DNA of 64,000 nucleotides from Sphingobacterium spiritivorum ATCC 33861. GTDB taxonomy: Bacteria; Bacteroidota; Bacteroidia; Sphingobacteriales; Sphingobacteriaceae. Shown here piece after piece: positions 18,164 to 27,549 of the stretch; position 1 is the stretch's first letter, and every line of letters starts with the position of its first letter. The DNA is taken from NCBI RefSeq assembly GCF_000143765.1, contig NZ_GL379770.1, positions 496,001 to 560,000 of the forward strand, given 5' to 3'. The notes below the pieces were generated by a model. That model had not been told where the DNA came from, ran no database searches, and saw only the letters and a program-made list of their open reading frames with translations. The translations under genes and the position numbers were made by a program.

Positions 18164-19993
18164 ATGAAAATCTACCTTGTATTTATAAGCTTATTCTTTA
18201 CCTGTTTAATTCATGCAGAGGGCGCTTCTCCTGTCCGTGTCGATGTACTGATCGTCGGTGGAGGGGCCAGTGGTACCACGGCAGCTATACAAGCCTCCCG
18301 TCTTGGGGTGAAGACACTGGTCATTGAAGAAACACAATGGCTGGGTGGAATGCTTACGGCTGCCGGGGTTTCTGCTATAGATGGCAATCATCAGATGCCG
18401 GCGGGACTGTGGGGCGAATTCAGAAGTCATTTATATAAGTATTATGGAGGTCCTGCCGCGGTAGAGACAGGATGGGTCAGCAATACGCTGTTTGAACCTT
18501 CTGTCGGGAATAAAATCCTGAAAAGTATGATTGCTGCAGAAAAAAATGTAGAAGTCTGGTATTCTGCACAATGGAAGAAAATAACTAAAACCGCACAGGG
18601 GTGGGAGGTCGAGGTCGATAAGAAAGGGAAGAAAATACTGGTCTCGGCCAGAATTGTAATCGATGCAACGGAGCTTGGAGATTTGCTGCCGGTCGTGGGA
18701 GCATCCTATAAGATTGGTATGGATAGCCGTCAGGATACAAAAGAGGAATATGCTCCCGAAAAAGCGAACGATATTATTCAGGATCTGACTTATGTAGCAG
18801 TATTGAAAGATTACGGACCGGGGGCAGATAAGACGATCAGAAGACCAAAGGGATATGATCCAAAGGTATTCGAACATGCCTGTGATGTCGCGGATCCGGC
18901 TTCACATGATAATACGCCTAAGATTGACTGTTCACAAATGATCACCTACGGCAAACTTCCGAATGGAAAATATATGATCAACTGGCCAAAGGACGGCAAT
19001 GATATTTATCTGAATATAATCGAGAAATCACCGGAAGAACGTAAGAAAGCGTTGCAGGAGGCCAAAGATCATACCTTGCGTTTTATCTACCACCTGCAGA
19101 CTGTACTTGGATTTAAACATCTGGGACTGGCAGATGATGAGTTTGATACAGCGGATAAGCTGCCTTTCATTCCATATCATCGGGAATCCAGAAGGGTAAC
19201 TGGGATTGCAGCGTTGACACTGCCTTATGTACAGAAACCCTATGAACAGGAAATACCATTATACAGAACAGGCGGTATTGTAGGTGACTATACCATAGAT
19301 CATCACCATCTGAAAAATCCGGAGGCTCCGAAAATTGATTTTGTAAAAATCAAAGTACCTTCTTACAATGTGCCTCTGGGCGCTCTTATTCCTGCAGGTG
19401 TAGATAACTTTATCGTTGCAGAGAAGAGTATCAGTGTAAGTAATATCGTCGCAGGAGCTACACGTCTTCAACCGGTGGTATTGGGTATAGGGCAGGCAGC
19501 CGGTGCTCTGGCAGCTCTTGCAGTAAAAGCAGACCGCAGTCCTCAGAATCTGGAGGTAAGAGCCGTTCAACAGACGTTGCTTGATCATGACGCTTATCTG
19601 CTTCCTTTTATAGATGTCAAACCACAGGATAGCTATTTTGAAGCGGTACAGCGTATCGGTGCAACCGGCATACTTAAGGGAAAAGGAATCGCCTATAAGT
19701 GGGCCAACCAGACCTGGTTTTATCCGGAACACCGTATCAGTGAATATGATCTGACCGAAGGATTAAGAACGTATTATCCACAGCTGCGGGATGTACAGGC
19801 TTCCGGTAAAGATCTGGAAATTGATTTTTTGGCTACGCTGATTCAGCGTGTTGATCCGAAAAAGGATAAAGAAGAAATTATAAACGCATACAGCGGCAAC
19901 AAGTATCTTACACGCGCTGAGGCGGCGGTGCTTATCGATCAGTATCTTAACCCTTTTGCGCAAAATATAGATTTTCAGGGCCGGCTGAAATAA
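18164..19993 (+). CDS. Exported FAD-dependent oxidoreductase
   Basis: 609 residues from ATG 18164, chosen because it gives a signal peptide (MKIYLVFISLFFTCLIHA); the upstream GTG at 18137 lies inside the promoter. A Rossmann dinucleotide motif follows directly (VDVLIVGGGASGTTAAIQASRLGVKTLVIEE), then WLGGMLTAAGVSAIDGNH and, late, the FAD contact SVSNIVAGATRLQPVVLGIGQAAG. This is the FAD_oxidored (PF12831) type common in glycan-utilisation loci of Bacteroidota, for which no general substrate is established; a sugar or sugar-acid oxidation in the periplasm is possible. First gene of the operon, 122 bases before susC. Confidence 0.85.
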   Translation: MKIYLVFISLFFTCLIHAEGASPVRVDVLIVGGGASGTTAAIQASRLGVKTLVIEETQWLGGMLTAAGVSAIDGNHQMPAGLWGEFRSHLYKYYGGPAAVETGWVSNTLFEPSVGNKILKSMIAAEKNVEVWYSAQWKKITKTAQGWEVEVDKKGKKILVSARIVIDATELGDLLPVVGASYKIGMDSRQDTKEEYAPEKANDIIQDLTYVAVLKDYGPGADKTIRRPKGYDPKVFEHACDVADPASHDNTPKIDCSQMITYGKLPNGKYMINWPKDGNDIYLNIIEKSPEERKKALQEAKDHTLRFIYHLQTVLGFKHLGLADDEFDTADKLPFIPYHRESRRVTGIAALTLPYVQKPYEQEIPLYRTGGIVGDYTIDHHHLKNPEAPKIDFVKIKVPSYNVPLGALIPAGVDNFIVAEKSISVSNIVAGATRLQPVVLGIGQAAGALAALAVKADRSPQNLEVRAVQQTLLDHDAYLLPFIDVKPQDSYFEAVQRIGATGILKGKGIAYKWANQTWFYPEHRISEYDLTEGLRTYYPQLRDVQASGKDLEIDFLATLIQRVDPKKDKEEIINAYSGNKYLTRAEAAVLIDQYLNPFAQNIDFQGRLK

Positions 19994-20044
19994 CAAATGC
20001 AGTCAACCCAATCGATTAAAGAGAATATATCTTATGAAAACAAT

Positions 20045-20068
20045 ATAGCTCGTCTTCGAAGGAGCTAT
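20045..20068 (+). other. Intergenic hairpin before susC
   Basis: ATAGCTC and GAGCTAT form a perfect 7-bp stem with a 10-base loop that itself contains CTTCGAAG. No T run follows, so it is not a normal terminator. It may be an mRNA-stability or processing element between the oxidoreductase and susC. Confidence 0.35.
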
Positions 20069-20115
20069 AGAATAAACCGAGTAACCAACATTTTATAAAC
20101 AACCTAAATAATGCT

Positions 20116-23100
20116 ATGAACAACATGAATGAGATTAGTAGATGGAAGGGAAGTCATGTGTGGCGAATCCTTACATTAATGATTCTGTTGATTTTTTCAT
20201 CACACAACGCCAGTAGTCAGACGCGGCAGGTACAGGGAACTGTCCGGGATCAGGACGGAAAACCTTTGGCAGGTGTGTCTGTGAGTGTGGTAGAATCTCA
20301 GAAACAAACGCTTTCCGATGGAAAAGGTAATTTTAGTATTGCCGTGACATCTTCGGACAAATCCCTGACATTTAGTTATGTCGGCTATGAAGGAAAGATC
20401 GTCGCTCTGGGTGATCGCTCTCAGCTGCAGGTATCCCTTGCAGTGGCGACTTCACAAATGGATGAAGTGGTCGTCATTGGATATGGTACTGCGCAACGGA
20501 AGGACCTGACCGGATCTGTGGGATCGGTAAAGATCGAAGATCTGCAGAAAGCACCGGTCAAAACATTTGATGAAGCACTTGCCGGGCGAGTGGCCGGGGT
20601 ACAGGTCAGTTCAGCAGAAGGACAGCCGGGCTCGGGTATTGACATTACCATTCGCGGGAATAACTCGATCACACAAAGTAACTTTCCGCTCTTTGTAATA
20701 GATGGTTTCCCATTTGAAAGTGCAGGAGACCAGTCTATCAATCCCATAAATACCATTGATCCCGGAGATATAGAATCTATTGATGTGCTGAAAGATGCTT
20801 CGGCTACTGCTATCTACGGAGCACGCGGTGCCAATGGGGTTATTATTGTTACGACCAAAAGAGGGAAAGTAGGAAAACCGGTACTGACATTTAATACATA
20901 CTATGGGCTGCAGGAAAATAATAAAAGACTACAATCCCTGAATCCTTACGAATTTGTGCGTCTGCAAAATGAGATTGATTCTGTTCGTACCAAAACCTTG
21001 TATTTTCAGGATGGCCGTAATCTGGACTATTACCGTACAGTAAAAGGCATCAACTGGGAAGATGAGATAACACGCATCGCACCGATGCAGAATCACTATT
21101 TTAACATAGCAGGAGGAACCGACAAAACCAAGTATTCTACCACATTGTCCTATACCGGGCAAGATGGAGTACTGATTAATTCGGGTTTCAAACGTATACT
21201 GGGTAAGATGGTGCTGGATCAGCAGGTCAACGACAAGCTGAAAGTGGGTATAAATGCCGGTTATTCTTACATCAAAACCTTTGGTACTCCGACTTCGGCA
21301 TCCGGTTATGTCAATGAGACGAATATGCTTTTCAGTGTATGGTCATTCAGACCGTTGTCTATTGATCCGACATTAGACCTGATCAATGAACCTATTGATC
21401 CTGAAGTTGAACAGGGAAATAATAACACTTTCAATCCTATACTGACAGCCCGAAATGAACTGCGGGAAAACTATGGGGGGAGTCTGAATACAAATGCTTA
21501 CCTGGAATATGAAATCAATAAATATCTGAAACTACGCCTGGCCGGAGGTTACAATCAGGGACAGCGCGAATATGATGTTTTTAACGGACGGTTTTCGAGA
21601 TCCGGTTTTATTTCCAACTTTGCCGTCAGCGGTTCCAAATCTATCTTTATGAGTTCGGGCTGGCAAAATGCCAATACCCTGACGTATGCACGGAGATTAA
21701 ATAAGAATCATTACTTCGATATGATGGTCGGTTTCTCTGCCGAATCCGGCAAAAGCCGCTTTTTCAACGGAAGTGCTATTCTTCTGCCAAATGAAAGTCT
21801 TGGGCTGAATGGACTGGGAGAGGGAGTTCCTAATGCAGTAGGTGCAGGTTCATCAGAGTGGGCACTGGCATCCTTTATGGGAAGATTAAACTACAAATTA
21901 CTGGATCGTTTTATTTTTACGACTACCTTACGTGTGGACGGTTCTTCCCGTTTCCTTGGAGACAATATCTGGGGTTATTTTCCTTCAGCGGCAGCGGCAT
22001 GGCAGATGGATAAAGAGGAGTGGCTTAAATCTGTTCCGGCAATTTCAACCTCCAAACTTCGCGTGTCATGGGGAGTCACCGGTAATAATGCTGTCAGCAA
22101 TTTTGCCGCTTACCCTGCTATGGCTGCGGTCAATACAGATGCCGGTAATTTCTACAATAATTTTCCGGGATACACATTTGGCGGAGGTTATTCCAATGGT
22201 CTTGCGAATATCAGTATCGGTAATCCGAATCTGAAATGGGAGTCAACCAGTCAGATTGATATCGGATATAATCTGGGATTATTTAAAGATAAACTAACTG
22301 TAGAAGTAGATGTATATGATAAGAAAACATCCAATCTGTTGCTGAATGCCGATATGTCTCCGAATACCGGATATTACAGATCTATCAAAAATATCGGTAA
22401 AGTGGGTAACAGAGGACTGGAAATAACCCTTAGCTATTCACCTGTTGTCAAAAAGGACTTTAGCTGGAATACGTCCTTTAATATTGCTTTTAACAGAAAT
22501 AAAGTATTGTCGCTGGCTGAAAATCAGAACTATTTGCTGACCAGTCAGGGATGGGGTGATGACTGGAAAAATATTCCGGGATATGTGGCCAAGATAGGAG
22601 AGCCTATCGGTATGTTCTACGGGTATATCTATGAGGGAGTATATAAGTATGATGATTTTAATAAAGTAGGTGATAACTATGTCCTGAAAGACAATGTCAC
22701 CTCTAATAATGCTTCAGGTACTTCTGTTCAGCCGGGAGACATCAAATACCGTGATCTGAACGGGGATTATATTATCAACGAAGCAGACAAGACAGTGATC
22801 GGTAATCCTAATCCTGTTCACATCGGAGGGTTCTCGAATAACTTTTCATACAAGGGTTTTGACCTGAATGTCTTCTTGCAATGGTCATATGGCAATGATA
22901 TTCTGAATGCCAATCGTATTGTCTTTGAATCGGCCTATAAGTATGGGTATAATCAGTGGGCTACCTATGCGGATCGCTGGACTCCGGAAAATCCGGATTC
23001 AGATATCCCGGGTGTGGCAGCGATCAAAGGAAATGCTTCCAAAGCATATTCCACACGGGTGGTAGAAGACGGTTCATTTCTGAGACTGAAGACAGTAGCG

Positions 23101-23313
23101 CTGGGTTATAATTTCAAAAAGGAGTTTTTGCAGGGAATCAAACTGAAGACACTGCGGATATATGCTTCTGCACAGAATCTTGTCACCTGGACTAAATATT
23201 CAGGCTATGATCCCGAAGTTTCCGTGAGAAGATCCGCACTGACTCCGGGTTTTGACTTCTCTGCTTACCCGAGAGCCAGAACGATAACTGTGGGATTGAA
23301 TACAACATTTTAA
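20116..23313 (+). CDS. SusC/RagA TonB-dependent outer-membrane transporter
   Basis: 1065 residues. Signal sequence (ILTLMILLIFSSHNASSQ), then a carboxypeptidase-D-like regulatory domain (QGTVRDQDGKPLAGVSVSV, about 35-115). The TonB box/SusC signature is DEVVVIGYGTAQRKDLTGSV, followed by the plug domain (LAGRVAGVQV, IDGFPFES, SIDVLKDASATAIYGARGANGVI) and a 22-strand barrel ending in an aromatic residue (TVGLNTTF). It imports the bound ligand across the outer membrane using TonB energy. It pairs with the SusD 23 bases downstream. Ligand unknown; operon context suggests an amino-sugar-containing glycan. Confidence 0.96.
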   Translation: MNNMNEISRWKGSHVWRILTLMILLIFSSHNASSQTRQVQGTVRDQDGKPLAGVSVSVVESQKQTLSDGKGNFSIAVTSSDKSLTFSYVGYEGKIVALGDRSQLQVSLAVATSQMDEVVVIGYGTAQRKDLTGSVGSVKIEDLQKAPVKTFDEALAGRVAGVQVSSAEGQPGSGIDITIRGNNSITQSNFPLFVIDGFPFESAGDQSINPINTIDPGDIESIDVLKDASATAIYGARGANGVIIVTTKRGKVGKPVLTFNTYYGLQENNKRLQSLNPYEFVRLQNEIDSVRTKTLYFQDGRNLDYYRTVKGINWEDEITRIAPMQNHYFNIAGGTDKTKYSTTLSYTGQDGVLINSGFKRILGKMVLDQQVNDKLKVGINAGYSYIKTFGTPTSASGYVNETNMLFSVWSFRPLSIDPTLDLINEPIDPEVEQGNNNTFNPILTARNELRENYGGSLNTNAYLEYEINKYLKLRLAGGYNQGQREYDVFNGRFSRSGFISNFAVSGSKSIFMSSGWQNANTLTYARRLNKNHYFDMMVGFSAESGKSRFFNGSAILLPNESLGLNGLGEGVPNAVGAGSSEWALASFMGRLNYKLLDRFIFTTTLRVDGSSRFLGDNIWGYFPSAAAAWQMDKEEWLKSVPAISTSKLRVSWGVTGNNAVSNFAAYPAMAAVNTDAGNFYNNFPGYTFGGGYSNGLANISIGNPNLKWESTSQIDIGYNLGLFKDKLTVEVDVYDKKTSNLLLNADMSPNTGYYRSIKNIGKVGNRGLEITLSYSPVVKKDFSWNTSFNIAFNRNKVLSLAENQNYLLTSQGWGDDWKNIPGYVAKIGEPIGMFYGYIYEGVYKYDDFNKVGDNYVLKDNVTSNNASGTSVQPGDIKYRDLNGDYIINEADKTVIGNPNPVHIGGFSNNFSYKGFDLNVFLQWSYGNDILNANRIVFESAYKYGYNQWATYADRWTPENPDSDIPGVAAIKGNASKAYSTRVVEDGSFLRLKTVALGYNFKKEFLQGIKLKTLRIYASAQNLVTWTKYSGYDPEVSVRRSALTPGFDFSAYPRARTITVGLNTTF

Positions 23314-23336
23314 AAGGATTATAACAGCATATAATT

Positions 23337-25175
23337 ATGAAAAAAATACTGATATCTTTAGTCATTGGAGCAGCTGCATTGACATCCTGCAACAAATTTC
23401 TGGAAATATTGCCGACCAGTACTGTTGCTCCTCAGAATTTCTTCCGGAATGAGGCCGAGGCAGAAATGGCACTGACGGGAGTATATGATATTCTCGCGAA
23501 ATCCGGAACATACGGTCGTACGATCTATTTTGAGCTTGATATCGCTGACGATAGTTTTGTCGCACTTTCCTCCTGGACACAGGATCTTGCCTTATTTAAT
23601 TACAACCCTTCCGATACAAAAGTTACAGACCTCTGGAATTATCTCTATACAGGAATCAACAGGGCTAACACCTTGCTTGATAATATTGACCGCGTAGATA
23701 TGGATGCTACCAAAAGAAAAGCAATTGAAGGGCAGGCTTTATTCTTAAGAGCATACTACTACTTTATATTGACCAACTACTGGGGTAATATCCCTGTACG
23801 TACTACCGCAACCTCTTCAGTGACGGATAATGACCTGGAGTTTACACCCTACAGCGAGGTGTATAAGATGATTGTTGCAGATATGGAAAAGGCAGCAGAT
23901 ATGGTCAATCCTGCTTCTGCTTACGGACATGCAGGACGGGTGACCAAACAAACGGTATGGGGTATTCTTGCACGTGTCAATCTCAAAATGGGCGGAGCCC
24001 CTTTGCATGATCAGTCCCGCTATGCGGAAGCAAAAAAATGGGCGGAAAAAGTAATCCTCGGAGGAGGAAATGCATTGAACCCGGATTTCAGAGAGGTTTT
24101 CAAGAACATGAGTAAAGGAACTTATGATGTGAAGGAATCCATGTGGGAAGTTGAATTTAACCGGTACAATGGTACACAGAATGAAGAGGGTTCACTTGGT
24201 TCCATCAATGGTATAGCTGCTTCTGCTACCACACCATGGGGATTCAGCTACGGTGCAAAGCATGCCATCCCATATTACTTTAATATGTTCGAAAATTATC
24301 CGATGACGATCAATGGGGTAAGTCAGATCCTTTCTCCCGATATGCGGAGAGACTGGACAATCGGATCATATTACTACTCCGGTAATCTGAAGGCCGGCTA
24401 CAACGGTACACAGATATACAACCGGATGGATGCAAAGTGGAGAAGAGAATATGAACCTACTGATCCCAAATTTAACGGTACGACTACCATCAACTTTCCT
24501 TTATTAAGATATTCTGATGTCCTGCTGATGTATGCTGAAGCTGATAATGAGCTCAATGGACCGCAAAGTCAGGCGATTGAATATGTGAATCAGGTAAGAC
24601 GAAGAGCGTATGGTAAGACACTTGGGAATGGCGTATACTATGTGACTGTCGATAACGGCGGAACAGGATATACACAGGAACCACAGGTCAGTATCGTAGG
24701 TGGCGGAGGTTACGATGCAGAGGCGAGAGCTGTAATATCTGCAGGGAAAGTGACAAGTATTATGCTTCTTAATCCAGGGCAGGGATTCACTTCTGTACCG
24801 AATGTAATCATTGCCGGAAACGGAACAGGAGCGACTGCCACAGCTACCTTAGATCCACGCGCGACAGTCAATGCGGATCTGAAAACCAATGAAACTCTTG
24901 ATAAAGTAGCGTTTCGTCTGGCTGTACGGAGAGAACGGGCATTAGAGCTGGGCTATGAAGGCTTGAGAAGATTTGATCTGGTACGCTGGGGAGATTACAT
25001 CAGCACCATGAAAAATGTTGCTGTTCATATCAAGAGTACTGCAACAGGTACATCTGCAACTTATGCATATGCCTCCCGTCACGGAGATAATATCTCGCCT
25101 CGGGATACATTGCTGGCTGTTCCGTCACGGGAGATCCAGATGAACAAAAAGGCTAAACAAAATAATGGTTGGTAA
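23337..25175 (+). CDS. SusD/RagB-family lipoprotein with an inserted Gly-rich repeat module
   Basis: 612 residues with lipobox ALTSC (Cys18). Normal SusD features: FFRNEAEAEMALTGVYD near the N-terminus, helical repeats (GQALFLRAYYYFIL), and the C-terminal RRERALELGYEGLRRFDLVRWG. Between NQVRRRAYGKTLG and the LAVRRERALEL region, where most SusD proteins have a short linker, about 84 extra residues form two similar units (NGGTGYT-x3-P-x-VSIVGGGG and NPGQGFTSVP-x-VIIAGNGTGATATA). It caps the preceding SusC and should display the inserted module near the surface. Confidence 0.94.
   Translation: MKKILISLVIGAAALTSCNKFLEILPTSTVAPQNFFRNEAEAEMALTGVYDILAKSGTYGRTIYFELDIADDSFVALSSWTQDLALFNYNPSDTKVTDLWNYLYTGINRANTLLDNIDRVDMDATKRKAIEGQALFLRAYYYFILTNYWGNIPVRTTATSSVTDNDLEFTPYSEVYKMIVADMEKAADMVNPASAYGHAGRVTKQTVWGILARVNLKMGGAPLHDQSRYAEAKKWAEKVILGGGNALNPDFREVFKNMSKGTYDVKESMWEVEFNRYNGTQNEEGSLGSINGIAASATTPWGFSYGAKHAIPYYFNMFENYPMTINGVSQILSPDMRRDWTIGSYYYSGNLKAGYNGTQIYNRMDAKWRREYEPTDPKFNGTTTINFPLLRYSDVLLMYAEADNELNGPQSQAIEYVNQVRRRAYGKTLGNGVYYVTVDNGGTGYTQEPQVSIVGGGGYDAEARAVISAGKVTSIMLLNPGQGFTSVPNVIIAGNGTGATATATLDPRATVNADLKTNETLDKVAFRLAVRRERALELGYEGLRRFDLVRWGDYISTMKNVAVHIKSTATGTSATYAYASRHGDNISPRDTLLAVPSREIQMNKKAKQNNGW
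24630..24880 (+). repeat. Two-unit Gly/Thr-rich protein repeat inside susD
   Basis: Two consecutive units of about 37 residues align at G-x-G-[YF]-T-x-x-P-x-V-x-I-x-G, a beta-type repeat found in phage tail and adhesin-like proteins. Here it is inserted, in frame, into the C-terminal part of a SusD. Confidence 0.65.
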
Positions 25176-25190
25176 GTAATGATAACGACA

Positions 25191-26129
25191 ATGAAAAAGA
25201 TTTGGATCAATACAATAGCTATACTCAGCATTTTTTATATGAATTCCTGTCAGAAAGATATTCCTCAAAAAGTGTCTTTCGAGGCTAATCCTGACCGTAT
25301 GGAAATAGGTCTGCAGGATTCGGTGACCTTTACCTATACCGGATATGCAGATGTTATATCTTTCTATTCGGGAGAAAAGGGACGTGAATACCAGTACCGG
25401 GATCGTACCGAAATGGAAGGATTGAGCATGGAACTATCCATAGCCTCGCGTGTATTATACGGTTCGCAGGAGAAGAATGTGAAACTGATGTATTCGACAG
25501 CATTCTCCGGAAATTATTCGGCAGCAGGGATCAAGGAGGAAGAGTGGACAGATATCAGTGATAAATTTACCTGGTCTACAGCAGCTGTTCCTAACGGTAT
25601 CGCTGCCACGACTACAGCATCCGGTCCTGCAGACCTTTCTTCTTTACTGGTACCGGGTAAGCCTATCTATTTTGCTTACCGGTATGAAAGTCAGGCGGCT
25701 ACCTCTGCCGCTACGGGCGGAAGATCATGGAGACTGCCTGTATTTGATCTGGCCACTAGGACACCGGAGGGCACACGTGCTGTACTGGCCACTGTGCGGA
25801 CAGCAGGATGGAAGATTGTCCCTGTGCTGACAGGTGTCAACAAGGCCAGTTACTGGACCATCAGCTCTTCAGATCCGTATCTGTTCTTTACACCCAACAG
25901 TACACTGGAACCGCATATTCATTGGGTGATCACGGCTCCGTTTGCACCAACGAGTGTCAAACCGGATAAACCATTGGTTCAGAAAGCTATGATAGATCCG
26001 ATGCCGCAACGCCTGACCTACAAATTCACAGCTCCGGGTACATATAAAGTAACATTCGTTGCGCAGAATGTGAATTACAAAGGAGAAGAGACGGCTGTAA
26101 AACAATTTGATATTAAAGTGAATCCATAA
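25191..26129 (+). CDS. DUF5017-type surface lipoprotein
   Basis: 312 residues from ATG 25191 (an in-frame ATG at 25179 adds MITT). Lipoprotein signal INTIAILSIFYMNSC. The N-terminal domain with GLQDSVTFTYTGYADVISFYSGEKGREY matches DUF5017, found in lipoproteins next to susCD pairs. A WTDISDKFTWST segment, a middle jelly-roll-like part with SWRLPVFDLAT, and a final Ig-like strand set (APGTYKVTFVAQNVNYKGEE) follow. Likely a SusE/F-like surface glycan-binding protein helping the SusCD pair. Its start lies 15 bases after the susD stop. Confidence 0.8.
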   Translation: MKKIWINTIAILSIFYMNSCQKDIPQKVSFEANPDRMEIGLQDSVTFTYTGYADVISFYSGEKGREYQYRDRTEMEGLSMELSIASRVLYGSQEKNVKLMYSTAFSGNYSAAGIKEEEWTDISDKFTWSTAAVPNGIAATTTASGPADLSSLLVPGKPIYFAYRYESQAATSAATGGRSWRLPVFDLATRTPEGTRAVLATVRTAGWKIVPVLTGVNKASYWTISSSDPYLFFTPNSTLEPHIHWVITAPFAPTSVKPDKPLVQKAMIDPMPQRLTYKFTAPGTYKVTFVAQNVNYKGEETAVKQFDIKVNP

Positions 26130-26130
26130 C

Positions 26131-27516
26131 ATGCAGGTCAAAAGAAATAATAGTCTGGATACCTTACGTGGAATTGCTATTCTTCTGATGGTCCTGTCCG
26201 CGAGCATTGCCTTTGGAGTCATGCCGGGCTGGATGTATCATGCACAGGTGCCGCCACCCGATCATCAGTTTAATCCGGCAATTGCTGGTATTACTTGGGT
26301 GGATCTGGTATTTCCTTTCTTCCTGTTTTCAATGGGAGCAGCGATTCCGCTGTCTATGCAGAATAAGTTGACCAGGTTATCCTCATGGCAGATTTTGCTG
26401 TCCATAGCTAAGCGGTTTATACTGTTAGTGTTCTTTGCTTTATTCACGATGCATGCAAGAGCATGGGTGCTTAGTGACAGTCCCGGCACAAAAGAATATG
26501 TACTGTCAATATTGTCATTTGGTCTCTTGTTTCTGATCTATGTTGATCTGGAACAGAAGATTGGAAAACGCAATGACTGGATAGTAAAAATTATATCTTA
26601 TCTGGCCTGTGCAGCAATCGTATTTTGGGGTAAGGATCAGGACAAATCATTCAATATCCACAATCCGGATATTATTATTCTGGTACTGGCCAACATGGCC
26701 CTTTTCGGGACATTAATATGGTGGCTGACTGCGAAAAATATCTGGATCAGGATGGGAGTTCTCCCGTTGATAATGGCTGTATTCCTGGCATCTAAAAACG
26801 AAGGATCTATCAATTATTATATATACAACTGGACTCCGGCCGACTGGTTGTATAAGTTTTACTACCTCAAATATCTGTTTATTATTCTGCCAGCTACACT
26901 GGTTGGGGAATGGATCATTACAGAACAGAAGTCACCGTCGGATTGGAAAACCTGCAAATCTTCTTATCTGATGGTAGGAATGATAGGGTTTCTGTTATTG
27001 TTGGGCAATGTAATTCTTCTGTACAGCAGGGAGCTGGTTCTCAACTTTTTCTTGTCTGTGGTATTGATGTTCACAGCCGTATATCTGATCCGCAAGATCG
27101 GAACGGTCAATATTATATCCAGACTTGTGTATACTGGAAGTTATCTGCTGTTGCTGGGTCTGTTGCTGGAGTCGTATGAAGGAGGGATCAAGAAAGATTT
27201 TTCCACATACAGTTATTACTTCGTGTGTTCTGGACTAGCCTTTTTCACAATGTCCTCCCTGTATGTACTGGAAGTCTACGGATTATTCAGCAGGATCACT
27301 CGGATACTGGCTTCAGTCGGTAAAAATCCAATGGTAGCCTACACTGCAGGCAACTTACTGCTGATTCCGGTATTGCGTCTTTCCGGACTGGAGGAATACC
27401 TCAACCGGTTGAATCACGGATTGGGAGACGGTACATTGAGAGGCGTTATTTTTACAGGTATTGTCGCATTATTTACCATCTGGACCACAGAGAAAAAGTG
27501 GTTCTGGAAATCATAG
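26131..27516 (+). CDS. DUF5009 acyltransferase-like membrane protein
   Basis: 461 residues with about 11 hydrophobic segments. The N-terminus (NNSLDTLRGIAILLMVLSASIAFG) and the conserved TWVDLVFPFFLFSMGAAIPLS are hallmarks of DUF5009 proteins. These are related to the human lysosomal heparan-alpha-glucosaminide N-acetyltransferase and to YeiB-type proteins. The family likely moves an acetyl group across the inner membrane to the amino group of a hexosamine in the periplasm. That role would fit a cluster that handles N-acetylated sugars. It starts one base after the preceding stop. Confidence 0.85.
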   Translation: MQVKRNNSLDTLRGIAILLMVLSASIAFGVMPGWMYHAQVPPPDHQFNPAIAGITWVDLVFPFFLFSMGAAIPLSMQNKLTRLSSWQILLSIAKRFILLVFFALFTMHARAWVLSDSPGTKEYVLSILSFGLLFLIYVDLEQKIGKRNDWIVKIISYLACAAIVFWGKDQDKSFNIHNPDIIILVLANMALFGTLIWWLTAKNIWIRMGVLPLIMAVFLASKNEGSINYYIYNWTPADWLYKFYYLKYLFIILPATLVGEWIITEQKSPSDWKTCKSSYLMVGMIGFLLLLGNVILLYSRELVLNFFLSVVLMFTAVYLIRKIGTVNIISRLVYTGSYLLLLGLLLESYEGGIKKDFSTYSYYFVCSGLAFFTMSSLYVLEVYGLFSRITRILASVGKNPMVAYTAGNLLLIPVLRLSGLEEYLNRLNHGLGDGTLRGVIFTGIVALFTIWTTEKKWFWKS

Positions 27517-27549
27517 TTTATCAAATTTTATAATTATAGCGTTTAATCA

